Source: Dehalococcoides mccartyi (GTDB taxonomy: Bacteria > Chloroflexota > Dehalococcoidia > Dehalococcoidales > Dehalococcoidaceae). From it: a stretch of 64,000 nucleotides of DNA. Location: contig NZ_CP013074.1 in assembly GCF_001889305.1 (NCBI RefSeq), positions 744,001-808,000 on the forward strand. The letters are read 5' to 3'. How positions within the stretch are numbered: position 1 is the stretch's first letter; each line of letters starts with the position of its first letter. Made by a program: the position numbers and the translations under genes. Below are positions 15,637 to 23,223 of this stretch, in pieces. A model generated the notes under the pieces. The model was not told the DNA's origin. It worked only from the letters and a program-made list of their open reading frames with translations, and did not search any database.

Positions 15637-16109
15637 TGCCTGGAGAGTTTTATGTTGAAAACAAAGCGGAAAAGGTCAGTCTTGAGACAGTTGAGTCCAG
15701 TCTTGCCGAGCTCAACACTAAGGCAGATGCCATCAAAGTGCGGACAGATAACCTGGCTGGGGAAAACCCCTGGCAGGGAGCCACAACGGCTGACTGGCAA
15801 ACAGTCGAGGCTAATGTCGTTAGCATCGGTGCTGCCGGTATCCGGAATAAGATACATGACCTGACTCTCAGCATTCATAACCTGGTAGGTACACAGATCA
15901 GGGTGAGGCTTTATAAGAAGGTAAACGGCACCGAGCGAAAGGTTTATGAGCAGTCTTTCGATGCCACTTCTGATCCGGTGGGGCTGCCGATTATCAACGG
16001 CAGCTGGGCGATTCATGGTGTGTTGAGAGTAACTCTGCAAAGCAATAATGCTGCTGATAACGGGAAAGCCGTGGATTATGACTACATGCTGGAGAAGATG
16101 CTGTCCTAG
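15636..16109 (+). CDS. hypothetical structural protein with N-terminal coiled coil
   Basis: 157 residues, start overlapping the previous stop. A heptad-like N terminus (VESSLAELNTKADAIKVRTD) is followed by a probable beta domain (TQIRVRLYKKVNGTERKVYE; HGVLRVTLQS). This coiled coil plus beta head is a usual plan of fibre or spike proteins. Family unknown. Confidence 0.6.
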   Translation: MPGEFYVENKAEKVSLETVESSLAELNTKADAIKVRTDNLAGENPWQGATTADWQTVEANVVSIGAAGIRNKIHDLTLSIHNLVGTQIRVRLYKKVNGTERKVYEQSFDATSDPVGLPIINGSWAIHGVLRVTLQSNNAADNGKAVDYDYMLEKMLS

Positions 16110-16126
16110 GCAGGAGAGAGAAGAAA

Positions 16127-16669
16127 GTGAGTTTACTAAGCAACGGCGCTAATCGACTTTCACAGCTTGAGATAGACGTTAACAGGGACTGGGCGGGTCG
16201 TCTGATCAAAAACCTGGGAGACGCTGTTGATAGTAATGATGCCGTGAAAAAAGCGCAGGCAATTCTGCAATCGGTCATGACCGGCAGAGGCGATATCCTG
16301 TATCGCGGTGATAGCGAGGCAGCCAGGTTAGCTCCGAGCTATGGTGTCGGCTATAACTTTCTTCACATGAAAAATAGCGGTCAGTTCGAACCCGAGTGGC
16401 TGGATATCCAGAGCTTGATTATCTACCTAACGGGGGCAGTAAACCGGGTGATAGTTCCACCATCATTAATTGTCTTGGCTCCTATGTTATCAATGGCTAT
16501 CGCCGAAGATCATTCCGGAGGTGGTTTTACGGATTCTCGCAGCCTGTCTATACCCGGACCTGGAATCACACTCAATACGGCAGAAGAGCACACCGGCGGT
16601 GGGCAGGAGAGTACGCCGGTCTTAACCATGCCTGTGGCCACCATCGGCGTAACAGCTCAACTGGTTTAA
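16127..16669 (+). CDS. structural protein, SLLxxGxxRLSQLEID family (copy 1)
   Basis: 180 residues, GTG start after CAGGAGAG. The N-terminal 110 residues (NRLSQLEIDVNRDW, GDILYRGDSEAARL, GVGYNFLHMKNSG, YLTGAVNR) align closely with the protein at 19188-20039; the C-terminal part is Gly/Ser/Thr-rich and different. With the next gene it forms one of two duplicated two-gene units. Probably an adapter plus variable tip protein; no known family. Confidence 0.65.
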   Translation: MSLLSNGANRLSQLEIDVNRDWAGRLIKNLGDAVDSNDAVKKAQAILQSVMTGRGDILYRGDSEAARLAPSYGVGYNFLHMKNSGQFEPEWLDIQSLIIYLTGAVNRVIVPPSLIVLAPMLSMAIAEDHSGGGFTDSRSLSIPGPGITLNTAEEHTGGGQESTPVLTMPVATIGVTAQLV

Positions 16670-16685
16670 GCAGAGGGAAAGAAGT

Positions 16686-17396
16686 ATGGAAATATTACAC
16701 GAACCTAAAGAAAGAAAATATCAAAAGCTTCGGAGATTGGGACAGGAACTCAAGATACCCACATTTGAAGCTTTCCTTGAGCTTGAGGTCAGGGATGGCA
16801 ACGGGCGGATTACGCATCATCATCGACAGAGAAGCCATAGCTGGGTCAGGAATGCTTACAACCATCTCTTCTGTCAGATGGCTGCTAAGGATGCAAATGA
16901 CGCCACCTTCGGGGCCGGTAAGCTCAGTGGCAAGCAGACCAACGGTACTGTCAGAGGTATCGGTTATCCATTCGGCTACGGCGAAAGCAACTCGGTTGAT
17001 GGTACCAGCTACGGGCTTCGGGCCGCTGCGGGTATCGATACGAAGGGGATTCAGGTAGGCTCGGGCACCAATGCTGAGACTTTTGAAGATTATGCTCTGC
17101 AAACCCAGATCGCTAACGGGACCGGCGCCGGGCAAATGAGCTACATCGCCAGCGAGGTGCACTCAATCGCCTACGATGCAGGGACCAAAGTACTCAGGAA
17201 TACCCTGATTCGTTACTTCAATAACAATAGCGGCGGCAACGTAAATGTAAACGAGGTCGGCATCGTCGCCTACCTCCAGGGTCAGTTCAGTCAGAACTAC
17301 ATGATGTCCCGCGATAAGTTGCCTGCCACCATTACTGTGCCAACTACTGGGCAGCTGCGGGTGACCTATACCATTCAGCTCACTTACCCGGCTTAA
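16686..17396 (+). CDS. phage-like structural protein (copy 1)
   Basis: 236 residues. N-terminal helical part, then RSHSWVRNAYNHLFCQMAA, glycine-rich beta segments, and a C-terminal pattern (RYFNNNSGGNVNVNEVGIVA, ARDxLPxTxTVPxxGxLxVTYTxQL-like ending) that I associate with minor structural or fibre-associated proteins of tailed phages. Paralog of 20049-20762. The only genes in the array with a clear tailed-phage flavour. Confidence 0.65.
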   Translation: MEILHEPKERKYQKLRRLGQELKIPTFEAFLELEVRDGNGRITHHHRQRSHSWVRNAYNHLFCQMAAKDANDATFGAGKLSGKQTNGTVRGIGYPFGYGESNSVDGTSYGLRAAAGIDTKGIQVGSGTNAETFEDYALQTQIANGTGAGQMSYIASEVHSIAYDAGTKVLRNTLIRYFNNNSGGNVNVNEVGIVAYLQGQFSQNYMMSRDKLPATITVPTTGQLRVTYTIQLTYPA

Positions 17397-17407
17397 AGGA
17401 GAACGAG

Positions 17408-18661
17408 ATGAGATATTCAGTAATCGCGAAAGGAATAACGCCAGCGCAGGCTGAGGTGGAGATCCGCAAGCTGGGCATAACCGATTTCAAACCTGCCAGG
17501 CTGTTGGGGCAGTTCTTTTGCGAGCTCAGCGAAGAAAAAGTAAGAGCACTATCAGCCGTTTCAGGTATTGTCTTGAAGCCTATCAAAGAATATAAAGCTG
17601 AGCAGATGCTGAGTGAAGTGGCACCGGTTGAGAGCCTCTCGGATGTATTTTATTTGCTGCGCTCTTATTTTAATCCGCCGCTAACCGGGACTGGTCTTAC
17701 CGTAGCGGTGCTGGACAGCGGTATCAGGAAGACCCATCAGTCTCTAAGAAGCAAAGTCGTCTACGAGGCTAACTTCACAGATTCGCTGACTGCCGATGAT
17801 GTCTTCGGACACGGAACCCAGGTTGCCTTCATCATTGCCGGTGGTATGCATGCCATAGGTGAGAAAGCCGGCGTTTCTCCCAGTGCCTCCATCATGAACA
17901 TCAAGGTAATCAATGACGATGGCATTGGCAGCGATGAAGGTATCGTCATGGGAATTGAGCGTGTCTGCGGGCTGGCCGAGCAAGCGAGAAAGAACGGGCT
18001 TTGGATAACCGATGATTTATATCCCAACATCATTAATCTCAGCCTGGGAGGTGAGGACGACGGTGATGCAGACAATCCGGTGAGAGCAGCATGCCGAAAG
18101 GCAAGCACGGAATACGGTCTGGACGTTATCGCCGCCGCCGGAAACTCCGGTCCGAAGATGACTACCGTTATGCTCCCGGCCTGTGATCCCGAAGTCATCG
18201 CTGTGGGCGCTGTCGAGACCAACGGCGAACTGGCTATCTGGGAAAAATCATCCCGCGGACCAACGGTACAGGGCGAGACCAAGCCAGATTTTGTTATCTG
18301 GGGCACCGACCTTGAAATGGCGAGTCATCAAAAAGACGACGAGTACCTGGTGAAGTCGGGCACCAGCTTCGCCGCTCCGATGCTGTCGGGGCTGGCCGGT
18401 CTACTGTGGGAGAGCGGCAGACGGGCATACGGAGAAGCCTGGGTATTCAGCTGGCGAGAGGCCAAGAAACTGGCTCCCTATTTTTCCACCAAGCCGCAGG
18501 ATGCCCCAATCAATAAAGATAACGTCTATGGTTTCGGGCTCCCGGCAATGGGCTCGATGCTGGGACAGGTATCCCAAACCGATTCGACGACACAACAGAG
18601 TACCGAAGTATTTCCCATGTTCATGATGATGGCAATGATGGCGAGCATGGTAGGAGCGTAA
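17408..18661 (+). CDS. subtilisin-family (S8) protease with Met-rich membrane tail
   Basis: 417 residues. The catalytic triad is complete: Asp103 in VAVLDSGI, His135 in GHGTQVAF, Ser320 in SGTSFAAPM; the oxyanion Asn is in AAAGNSGP. An N-terminal prodomain-like part (1-75) precedes it and no signal peptide is seen. The C terminus, after a Ser/Thr/Gln linker, is VFPMFMMMAMMASMVGA, a short methionine-rich hydrophobic tail shared in style with its neighbours. Suggested role: processing protease of the assembly or entry enzyme. Function of the tail is inference. Confidence 0.88.
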   Translation: MRYSVIAKGITPAQAEVEIRKLGITDFKPARLLGQFFCELSEEKVRALSAVSGIVLKPIKEYKAEQMLSEVAPVESLSDVFYLLRSYFNPPLTGTGLTVAVLDSGIRKTHQSLRSKVVYEANFTDSLTADDVFGHGTQVAFIIAGGMHAIGEKAGVSPSASIMNIKVINDDGIGSDEGIVMGIERVCGLAEQARKNGLWITDDLYPNIINLSLGGEDDGDADNPVRAACRKASTEYGLDVIAAAGNSGPKMTTVMLPACDPEVIAVGAVETNGELAIWEKSSRGPTVQGETKPDFVIWGTDLEMASHQKDDEYLVKSGTSFAAPMLSGLAGLLWESGRRAYGEAWVFSWREAKKLAPYFSTKPQDAPINKDNVYGFGLPAMGSMLGQVSQTDSTTQQSTEVFPMFMMMAMMASMVGA

Positions 18662-18664
18662 AAG

Positions 18665-18991
18665 ATGGCGGACAGCGAATTAGTAAAATCCCTGATTGCA
18701 CTGGGCGGAGTACCCCTTATATTGGGGTTCGTACAGCTTTTCAAACCCTTTATCTCGGATACCCGCTACTATCCTTTACTAGCGGTTGCCATGGGATTAG
18801 TGATTAATCTAGTGGCCAGCTGGGCGCTCGGCGTCAGCGCCATGTCGGACTGGGTAGCCGCAATATTCAACGGTATCATCGCTGGTATGGCAGCCAGTGG
18901 GGTTTACTCCACGGGTTCCACGCTGCGGGAGGGTCCGGCAGCCGATAAAAATAACCGCCCAAATGAAGGAGAGACTGATGAAACTAAGTAG
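18665..18991 (+). CDS. holin-like small membrane protein
   Basis: 108 residues: three hydrophobic segments (ALGGVPLILGFVQLFKPF; YYPLLAVAMGLVINLVASWA; WVAAIFNGIIAGMAASGVYS) and a charged tail (NRPNEGETDETK), the shape of class I holins. Position right after the protease in a phage-like array supports a lysis or membrane-pore role, but no endolysin is seen beside it. Confidence 0.6.
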   Translation: MADSELVKSLIALGGVPLILGFVQLFKPFISDTRYYPLLAVAMGLVINLVASWALGVSAMSDWVAAIFNGIIAGMAASGVYSTGSTLREGPAADKNNRPNEGETDETK

Positions 18992-19178
18992 AAACCTGGC
19001 GATAGGACTGGAAACCGTGGGTTGCTGTATTACGGTTGCCGGGGTAGTTACAGAGTGGGCTACGGGGGCTGACTACGGCTATTGCATTATCACGGGCGGA
19101 GCGCTGGTGGTTAGTTTCGGTAGCATGATATTCGCCAAGGTCGTCAAACGCAACTGGGACGATGGAGATAAGGGTTAA
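18978..19178 (+). CDS. small two-TM membrane protein
   Basis: 66 residues, ATG 18978 inside the end of the holin-like gene, preceded by AAGGAGAG. Two hydrophobic stretches (IGLETVGCCITVAGVVTEWA; CIITGGALVVSFGSMIFAKV) and a charged tail. Overlap with the holin-like gene suggests a holin/antiholin or accessory pair; family unknown. Confidence 0.6.
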   Translation: MKLSRNLAIGLETVGCCITVAGVVTEWATGADYGYCIITGGALVVSFGSMIFAKVVKRNWDDGDKG

Positions 19179-19187
19179 GGAGTAGCA

Positions 19188-20039
19188 ATGAGCTTATTGC
19201 TTAAGGGAGTCGACAGACTTTCCCAGCTTGAAATAGACACCGATAAAGACTGGCAGGCAAAGGGAATGGCCAATCTTAAGAGCGTTGCCGGATCAATGAA
19301 TCACGGCGATATTGCCTTTCGTGGAAATGACATCCTTGAAAGGCTGCTGGCGGATGCCGGTAAGGGGTATAACTTCTTGAGAAGTCGCGGACCCGGGCTA
19401 TCGCCGGTCTGGCAAGATATTGAGAGTCTGGTTCAGTATTTGACTGGTTCAGCCAACCGGGCGCTGGCATTTGACCTTTCCATGCCTATGCCAGCAATGA
19501 ACATCGCTCATATCACAGGCCCAGGCGGCGGGGGTTCTTCCTCTCCAGTCCTTGGTATTCCGGCACCTATATTTAACGGAGAAGCCAGGGCAACCACGGT
19601 AAATCCCGTTGGTGGTTCTGTATCTCACAACGATGATGTCGGAAATATCGATGAGACAGTGCAGGCAAATGGTGATACGGGAAATGATATAACGCTTCTC
19701 CCGGCCGATGGCTCTATCAATGATTACTGTGCCATGGGACATGCTGGGCTCTTTGATGCTGTGTCCGTTCTGGTCGGACAGGCAGGCGCTAATTACACCC
19801 TTGCCTATGAATATTCCAGGGGTGCCGGGATATGGGGAACACTGACAATTAAACACAACAGCACCAACGATTGGAAAGCGGCGGGAAAGGGCTGGCTTAC
19901 TTTCGCTCGTCCTTCAGACTGGGCAACTGATACTCTCGCCGGATTAACCCTCTACTGGATAAGGGCGCGGGCTGCCAGCATCAGCGGTGGTTTTGTCCAG
20001 CCTTTAGGGACCCGGGCATGGATATTGGTTTACGCTTAG
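19188..20039 (+). CDS. structural protein, SLLxxGxxRLSQLEID family (copy 2)
   Basis: 283 residues. N-terminal 105 residues match the 16127 protein (VDRLSQLEIDTDKDW, GDIAFRGNDILERL, GKGYNFLRSRGPG, YLTGSANR). The C-terminal 170 residues are new and beta-rich (GANYTLAYEYSRGAGIWGTL, LTLYWIRARA), like a carbohydrate-binding or fibre-tip domain. The constant N terminus with a changing C terminus suggests a shared docking part and a variable receptor part. Confidence 0.65.
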   Translation: MSLLLKGVDRLSQLEIDTDKDWQAKGMANLKSVAGSMNHGDIAFRGNDILERLLADAGKGYNFLRSRGPGLSPVWQDIESLVQYLTGSANRALAFDLSMPMPAMNIAHITGPGGGGSSSPVLGIPAPIFNGEARATTVNPVGGSVSHNDDVGNIDETVQANGDTGNDITLLPADGSINDYCAMGHAGLFDAVSVLVGQAGANYTLAYEYSRGAGIWGTLTIKHNSTNDWKAAGKGWLTFARPSDWATDTLAGLTLYWIRARAASISGGFVQPLGTRAWILVYA

Positions 20040-20048
20040 GAGATTACG

Positions 20049-20762
20049 ATGACTGAAATGTTTTTAGAAACCGAATACGAAGAAATGAGAAAGCTGGCCA
20101 AGAAGCTGCATATTCTGCTTCCAGAGGCTTTCTGGGAGTTTGAGGTCAGGGATATGCGAAATCGCATAACTTTTCACTCGAAGCAAAGAAGCCATAGCTG
20201 GGTAAGAAATGCTTATAACCTGATGGTCTGCCAGGCTGCGGCGGTACCAGGTGATTCCGCGGTTGGATTAGCGATTGTTGATACTGGCGGATCCACCAGG
20301 TCGGATACCACCACACAACCTGCATCCGGTTTATCCAGTGGCGGCGCCAGTAACTCGAGCATTTACGTGAACCTTACTAACGGTATTTATGCCGGTGCCG
20401 GGATTGACACTTTTGGAATCGTTGTTGGGACCGGCAATAACCCGGAAAGCCTCGAAAGTTATGCCCTGGGGACGAAGATAGCCAGCGGAAACCTAGCTGG
20501 CCAGCTTTCTTATAGCGCTACTGATCCACCCGCCATATCTACGGTCGGAACTACCAAGACCGTTGCCTGGGTGAGGTATTTCAACAATAACAGCGGCGGG
20601 GCAATCATTGTGATTGAAGCAGGTGTGTATACAAAGGGGACTTACGATAACTCGTCGGCTACTTTCATGATGTGCCGCGATTTGCTGGCGGGTGGCGTCA
20701 ATGTCCCGAATACAGGTCAGTTGAAAGTGACCTACACACTACAGCTTACTTACCCGGCTTAG
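20049..20762 (+). CDS. phage-like structural protein (copy 2)
   Basis: 237 residues, paralog of 16686-17396: same RSHSWVRNAYNLMVCQAAA, same RYFNNNSGGAIIVIEAGVYT region and the same ending (NTGQLKVTYTLQLTYPA). The middle differs (Thr/Ser/Gly-rich). Together with the preceding gene it repeats the 16127-17396 unit; nucleotide similarity is still visible around 16831 and 20189. Confidence 0.65.
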   Translation: MTEMFLETEYEEMRKLAKKLHILLPEAFWEFEVRDMRNRITFHSKQRSHSWVRNAYNLMVCQAAAVPGDSAVGLAIVDTGGSTRSDTTTQPASGLSSGGASNSSIYVNLTNGIYAGAGIDTFGIVVGTGNNPESLESYALGTKIASGNLAGQLSYSATDPPAISTVGTTKTVAWVRYFNNNSGGAIIVIEAGVYTKGTYDNSSATFMMCRDLLAGGVNVPNTGQLKVTYTLQLTYPA

Positions 20763-20773
20763 GAGGATATTCC

Positions 20774-21157
20774 GTGGCACAATATGCGGACATCATCGAA
20801 ATAATTGCTCCCAGCCAGGTAGCATCGGGTAGCAGGGTGGATATAACTATCAGGGTAAAAAACACTTACTCCGGGGTGATATCTATCATGGTCGGGGGCG
20901 CACTGGAATATGGCGTCTCACCCTGGCCGGGAATTGATTTCCCGGAGAACTGGGCGAATGTGGATGGCGGGGCGGTCCATTCATTCAGCGGGTGCTTCAT
21001 GATGCCGGATGCCCCGGTGACCATCCATGCCTACAGTTACTGGTACGGCGCCGACGGCTACTGGCATTTCGATGACGAGATGACGAAAACCATCAACCTG
21101 TCGGCGCTGACGCCCCAGGTGAGCGAGTTTAAGATAGCAGACTTCTACAAAGTGTAA
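20774..21157 (+). CDS. beta-sandwich protein ending SEFKIADFYKV
   Basis: 127 residues, GTG 20774 after AGGAGG. Ig-like alternating pattern (PSQVASGSRVDITIRVKNTY; GGALEYGVSPWPG), then a C-terminal SEFKIADFYKV. The next protein ends SEFMIADFAKV, so this 11-residue ending is a shared tag. Possibly a docking or sorting peptide. Family unknown. Confidence 0.6.
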   Translation: MAQYADIIEIIAPSQVASGSRVDITIRVKNTYSGVISIMVGGALEYGVSPWPGIDFPENWANVDGGAVHSFSGCFMMPDAPVTIHAYSYWYGADGYWHFDDEMTKTINLSALTPQVSEFKIADFYKV

Positions 21158-21168
21158 GGAGGCACACC

Positions 21169-21747
21169 ATGAAATTGAAAACACTGTCTATAGACCTCGG
21201 AGAGTTTAAGGCTCTCCAAGAAAGTGCTCAGGGACAAATGCCGGAGCCGTCCGCGGCTGGCTGGTATATTGACCCGCGTACCGGGGAACATGTTTTTTAT
21301 GACCCGGATAGCCACAAGTTCTATACCCTGGCGGGCGGCATCTATATCCCCTTGGGCTATATGAATCCGGCCCCGAAGCAGGTAACTTTGGCCCCGGGGG
21401 AAAAGCTCAGGATAAACATATCCTTCAAGTATTCGGGACCGGCAATCAGCAGCGCCATCTGTTATTACTCCATCGGAGTCTACGGACTATTCGGCTTTGA
21501 TGAGAAGATGGTGGGGCAGAACTCGAAGAGCCTTCCCCAGTATACGACGCCGACCCAGGTAACTGACTCATATACGTTCACTCTGCCGACGAATGTGGGC
21601 AATGACTGGGACGACATCTACTGCAAGATATACGGCGGCTCACCGGGTGTTCCTCAAACCCTGTTTGGTTATGAGCAAGCCCTGCTAATTGTGGGCAAAG
21701 ACCCGACCATCAGTGAGTTCATGATTGCAGATTTTGCCAAGGTGTAG
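21169..21747 (+). CDS. beta-rich protein ending SEFMIADFAKV
   Basis: 192 residues after AAGGAGG. N-terminal part includes WYIDPRTGEHVFYDPDSHKF, resembling a small Tyr/Asp-rich repeat; then an Ig-like domain (LAPGEKLRINISFKYSG; DSYTFTLPTNVGNDWDD). Its C terminus repeats the shared SEFxIADFxKV tag. No signal peptide. Confidence 0.6.
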   Translation: MKLKTLSIDLGEFKALQESAQGQMPEPSAAGWYIDPRTGEHVFYDPDSHKFYTLAGGIYIPLGYMNPAPKQVTLAPGEKLRINISFKYSGPAISSAICYYSIGVYGLFGFDEKMVGQNSKSLPQYTTPTQVTDSYTFTLPTNVGNDWDDIYCKIYGGSPGVPQTLFGYEQALLIVGKDPTISEFMIADFAKV

Positions 21748-21756
21748 GAGTAGAGC

Positions 21757-22230
21757 ATGCCACTTGAAATAGTCTTTGCACCGATGGTGCTTGAGCCAGG
21801 AACGTTCAACGTAGGGGATAAGGTCCGGGTGACCGTCTCCTTCAAGTACTTCATCGGTGTGAACACCACCGTAAAGCTGCTGGCTGGTCCCTACTACACA
21901 AACCTTTTCGGCAAGCACATGGTTAGCACGTGCGTGGGACAGGCTGATGTCCAGCTGCCGGCCTCTTCCACACCGGCTGATGGAATCGCCACGGTGGATT
22001 TCATACTCGTTGCTAAATCTCTGGGTGGCATTGAGAACGGCACCTACGGGTTAAGAGTTTGGATTGAGGATACCAGCGCTATTGCGGAGCAGGATAACGT
22101 CATCATCGTCTCCGGTAATACCAGCGGTGGGGATATGTTTTCGTCGATGATGCCGATGGTAATGATGTTGATGATGATGGGCATGATAATGCCGATGACC
22201 CAGCAAATGGGTGAGGGAGTCGAGGAATAG
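21757..22230 (+). CDS. Ig-like protein with C-terminal Met-rich membrane anchor
   Basis: 157 residues. Ig-like beta domain (FNVGDKVRVTVSFKYFIGVN; GTYGLRVWIEDTSAI), then a Gly/Ser linker and the segment MMPMVMMLMMMGMIMPM, nearly the same as in the tiny proteins at 13284 and 13541 (compare MFTSMMPM with MFSSMMPM). Clear evidence that a membrane module has been fused to a beta domain. Stop overlaps the recombinase GTG. Confidence 0.7.
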   Translation: MPLEIVFAPMVLEPGTFNVGDKVRVTVSFKYFIGVNTTVKLLAGPYYTNLFGKHMVSTCVGQADVQLPASSTPADGIATVDFILVAKSLGGIENGTYGLRVWIEDTSAIAEQDNVIIVSGNTSGGDMFSSMMPMVMMLMMMGMIMPMTQQMGEGVEE

Positions 22231-22925
22231 TGAAAGCCTACCTGGAACCGGAAGAGGTGGAACGGCTTGAGCAGTCGGCAGAATATCTGCGGGACAGGCT
22301 GCTTATCCGTTTGCTCTTTCACCTCGGTTGCCGTGTCTCCGAAGCTTTGGGGATCAAGGTAAGCGACATCGACTTCAAACAGGGCTTGGTAACCATCCAA
22401 CACCTGAAGCAGCGAATTAAGCTCTCTTGCCCGAAATGCAGCGCCAGGTTGGGGAAAGGACACAAGTTTTGCCCTGTTTGTGGGCATAAGGTGGAGAAAG
22501 CGGTTGCGGATGAGAAAGAGCACCGCAAGTTCCGCAATATACCTTTAGAAACAAACACCCTGGGAATGCTGAGGGAATATATTAAGCGCGGCGGCGCCAG
22601 TTTCAAGAAAGGGAATCAACATCTCTTTAATTTAACCCGACATCGGGCTTGGCAAATAGTAAAAGAATGTGCCGAGAGAGCCAGACTACCCGGCTTGATT
22701 AACCCGGAAAGCGGTAAGGTACACAATGTTAGTCCCCACAAGCTACGTGACGCCTTCGCAGTGCACGCGGTCAAGCTGGATGACTCAGGAGACGGTATCA
22801 GGTTACTTCAAGAGCACCTGGGGCACCAGAGTATCACCACCACCATGAAATACCGCAAGGTATCGGGTGAGGAGCAAAAAGAGTGGTACGAAAAGCTGTG
22901 GCAAGGAGGTAAACAGAATGGGTAA
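22230..22925 (+). CDS. tyrosine recombinase with zinc-ribbon insertion, no N-terminal arm domain
   Basis: 231 residues, GTG overlapping the previous stop. Catalytic Arg in GCRVSEALGIKV, HKLRDAF (His-x-x-Arg), LLQEHLGHQSITTT and the Tyr nucleophile in MKYRKV. A four-cysteine ribbon (CPKCSARLGKGHKFCPVC) is inserted after the first Arg region. The usual SAM-like core-binding domain is missing, so DNA recognition may use the ribbon. A second site-specific recombinase besides the serine integrase: dimer resolution, or inversion/exchange among the duplicated units, are options. Confidence 0.85.
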   Translation: MKAYLEPEEVERLEQSAEYLRDRLLIRLLFHLGCRVSEALGIKVSDIDFKQGLVTIQHLKQRIKLSCPKCSARLGKGHKFCPVCGHKVEKAVADEKEHRKFRNIPLETNTLGMLREYIKRGGASFKKGNQHLFNLTRHRAWQIVKECAERARLPGLINPESGKVHNVSPHKLRDAFAVHAVKLDDSGDGIRLLQEHLGHQSITTTMKYRKVSGEEQKEWYEKLWQGGKQNG

Positions 22926-23223
22926 ATATGCCAGTCACGAAGAATTCGGGATTAACGCACCGATAAACTACCGGGAAGACACTACCAGTGAGTCTTTCCT
23001 CAAAGGTATGTCCGCTGTCTGTCCTCCGGGAATGAAGCCGAAAGTATCTCGCGGCAAGAAGTTCGAGGAGAAAACCGATTTTAAGGCTTCAGCCCGGTGG
23101 CACAAGAATTTTGATGTGGCGATGTTTGGCGGATCGGACATCGGAACATCGGATTACGAGTCTAGGCAAATGAGCTTGGAAGGAAAAATTAACGGCGTCA
23201 AGCGAATACCTGGGAGGCACTAA
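22918..23223 (+). CDS. small conserved MGKYAS-family protein (copy 2)
   Basis: 101 residues, ATG 22918 after AAGGAGG inside the recombinase end. MGKYASHEEFGINAPINYRE parallels the copy at 12942 (same residues at most positions), followed by FLKGMSAVCPPGMKPK and a longer C-terminal extension (SLEGKINGVKRIPGRH). Function unknown; the pair brackets the structural array. Confidence 0.6.
   Translation: MGKYASHEEFGINAPINYREDTTSESFLKGMSAVCPPGMKPKVSRGKKFEEKTDFKASARWHKNFDVAMFGGSDIGTSDYESRQMSLEGKINGVKRIPGRH

Noticed and set aside
17761-18306. 181-residue ORF antisense to the subtilase
   Set aside because: The catalytic triad of the subtilase is on the plus strand here; the antisense frame is Pro/Ser-rich without motifs.
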